From Ascidiimonas aurantiaca (GTDB lineage Bacteria > Bacteroidota > Bacteroidia > Flavobacteriales > Flavobacteriaceae), in the NCBI RefSeq assembly GCF_037646345.1, contig NZ_JBBEWR010000011.1:1-64000 (forward strand): a stretch of 64,000 nucleotides of DNA, in the 5' to 3' direction. This document shows, piece after piece, positions 62,519-64,000 of this stretch. Under the pieces are notes generated by a model. The model did no database searches, was not told the DNA's origin, and saw only the letters and a list, made by a program, of their open reading frames with translations. Position 1 is the stretch's first letter. The number at the start of each line of letters is the position of its first letter. Position numbers and translations under genes: made by a program.

Positions 62519-62589
62519 ACTTTAAAATCACTATATGATTTAACCTAAAAAAACGTTTATCTAAATGTTAGTAATAAAACCCAAATCTC

Positions 62590-63318
62590 ATGAAAAATCA
62601 CCTATATTTCCTGCTGTGCTTTATCACAGCCATTTCTATAAGCTGTTCTGATGAAGATGACGATGTTACCATAAGGTCGGGAGACGAAACTGCCCCTCTT
62701 CCTGAGTCTCAATCTGTGATTACAGATAATGATGGCAATACCTATGAAGTAGGTTTTAACCAGATTACCAGTATTAATCAAAACCCTTTTGTTCGCAAAA
62801 GAAGTAGCTCTGGTAATACTTTGTGGAACATTACTCATGAAAGTACCCCGGTAGATGGAAGAGCCGAATTTATTTTTCTGGACAATGACCAGAACCCGTG
62901 GGTTGTTTTTAGCTTTGATGGAGGAAGTAATGATATTGGATATATAAACAGTAAGGAAATAGAAAATAATGCTTTTTCCTGTGTCTTTCAAAATAACTAT
63001 GGAAGCGGTGGCGGGCCAAGAGTGTCTGTACTTGCGAGGTTAAACCCCAATACAGGAAAGATCGTAAAGGGTAGCTTTATAACCTCTCGTCTTACTAATG
63101 GCAATACCAATACACTTCGTATTGTAAAAGCTGATAACGTAAACGGTGTGATCGCCTTTGAGATAAATGCCGCTGCATGGCCTCCAGGAACGGGTACCTC
63201 TTACAACCGCTTTCCCGATTTAACCGATGATGATAGGATTGACGGGGCCTTTAAAATATATTATGAGATTAACACCGGTTTATCTGAAATTACCAAAGCA
63301 GTTTTACTTAAAATTTAA
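62590..63318 (+). CDS. Hypothetical lipoprotein
   Basis: 242 residues with a lipoprotein signal (AISISC followed by acidic SDEDDD, a surface-export type sequence). The body suggests beta-propeller-like repeats (VITDNDGNTYEVGFNQI, FIFLDNDQNPWVVFSFDGG). No enzyme motif is seen. It is probably a surface-exposed protein; function unknown. Confidence 0.7.
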   Translation: MKNHLYFLLCFITAISISCSDEDDDVTIRSGDETAPLPESQSVITDNDGNTYEVGFNQITSINQNPFVRKRSSSGNTLWNITHESTPVDGRAEFIFLDNDQNPWVVFSFDGGSNDIGYINSKEIENNAFSCVFQNNYGSGGGPRVSVLARLNPNTGKIVKGSFITSRLTNGNTNTLRIVKADNVNGVIAFEINAAAWPPGTGTSYNRFPDLTDDDRIDGAFKIYYEINTGLSEITKAVLLKI

Positions 63319-63363
63319 ATATCTTTTTTATTCGGTTTTATTATTTTTACTAAAAAATATACT

Positions 63364-63789
63364 ATGTCACATATACCACCTTTTCATATCGCTATTCCTG
63401 TTTACAACCTGGATGAAACCCGTGCTTTTTACAGAGATGTATTGGAATGTGAGGAGGGAAGAAGCAGTGATCACTGGGTAGATTTTAATCTGTTTGGTCA
63501 TCAGTTGGTTATTCATTACCAGCCAAAGGAAAAAGCAGAAGAAGCATTTCACAATCCGGTGGATGGAAAACAAGTTCCTGTTCCCCATTACGGGGTGGTT
63601 TTAGATTGGGATACCTTTCATTCCTTTGCCAATAAGCTACAGCAAAAAGGCGTTCCTTTTATCATTGAGCCCTACATACGTTTTGAAGGACAAACCGGAG
63701 AACAGGCAACCATGTTTTTTAAAGACCCATCTGGTAACGCACTGGAATTCAAAGCTTTTAAAGATATGAGCCAGTTATTCGCCCGTTAA
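63364..63789 (+). CDS. VOC/glyoxalase-superfamily dioxygenase-like protein
   Basis: 141 residues with the paired beta-alpha-beta fold: HIAIPVYNLDETRAFYRDVLECEEG at the start, FNLFGHQLVIHY, a PHYGVVLDWDTF repeat start, and FFKDPSGNALEFKAF with the final metal Glu. Metal ligands His8, His55 and Glu near 130 look complete. It belongs to the fosfomycin-resistance/glyoxalase/dioxygenase superfamily; the substrate cannot be predicted. Confidence 0.87.
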   Translation: MSHIPPFHIAIPVYNLDETRAFYRDVLECEEGRSSDHWVDFNLFGHQLVIHYQPKEKAEEAFHNPVDGKQVPVPHYGVVLDWDTFHSFANKLQQKGVPFIIEPYIRFEGQTGEQATMFFKDPSGNALEFKAFKDMSQLFAR

Positions 63790-64000
63790 ATAAATAACAA
63801 CCTGAATACACTAAAGGAAAATAAAAGAACCTATAAAAAGTACTCTTTTTTGTTTGTGTAACCAAATCAAAACCGAATCCTGTTCGGATAAGCGGAGAGA
63901 ACTCACCTTTACTACAGGCATTCTCTTTTAAATTCCATAAAATGGTTATTAATAATGTGCAACTAGCTGCTTAGTTGTTGATTTACGGATTCTATGCAAA

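Overview
The window reads as chromosomal DNA of a marine-type Bacteroidota, most likely a member of the Flavobacteriaceae. Supporting signs are SusC/SusD pairs, a type IX secretion (T9SS) type B sorting domain, BT_3928-, DUF4293-, DUF1599- and DUF3667-family genes, many lipoprotein signals ending in a Cys, a lack of Shine-Dalgarno sites, and promoters of the Bacteroidota form TTTG-N(17-23)-TAnnTTTG. Base composition is moderately AT-rich. I saw no rRNA, tRNA, CRISPR array or intact insertion sequence.

Left part (1-15.4 kb). Two consecutive RHS/YD-repeat surface proteins lie on the minus strand, the second running off the left edge. Next come a B12-dependent fused acyl-CoA mutase/GTPase (IcmF type) and a TauE/SafE exporter. 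A tandem array of five paralogous M57 (HEIGH) metallopeptidase lipoproteins follows, most copies with their own promoter block and hairpin terminator. One copy has lost both the catalytic Glu and the Met-turn Met.

15.4-31.5 kb is a polysaccharide utilization locus, all on the minus strand: a sodium/sugar symporter, a membrane-spanning beta-propeller/LuxR-type regulator, SusC, SusD, a multi-domain glycan-binding lipoprotein, a multi-domain GH16 lipoprotein, a GH3 beta-glucosidase and a second GH16. The GH16 + GH3 + glucose-type symporter set fits laminarin or a related beta-1,3-glucan: surface endo-cleavage, SusCD import, periplasmic hydrolysis, then monosaccharide uptake.

31.6-46.2 kb is mainly housekeeping: tpiA-prmA-clpS, a BT_3928 DoxX protein with DUF1599, folP, a lipoprotein, cdaA (c-di-AMP synthesis), an ABC exporter, truA, a phosphoesterase, DUF4293 and rho. 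It is interrupted at 33.6-35.7 kb by an AT-rich accessory island (an unrecognised helical protein, a TIR-like protein and a hairpin-rich spacer). It also holds a DUF3667 gene broken by three frameshifts.

46.3-64 kb holds a large T9SS cargo protein and a LexA-like repressor divergent from a radical-SAM/HhH plus DUF4130 DNA-repair-type pair, with palindromic operators between them. It continues with cystathionine beta-synthase, an FtsX-type permease, a NamZ-type exo-muramidase, a YkgJ cysteine-cluster protein and a methyltransferase. A small eight-Cys peptide with a bacteriocin-type leader and a metalloprotease lipoprotein come next. QueE, an exported RidA, a HerA-type ATPase, two unknown lipoproteins, a cupin and a VOC protein complete the window.
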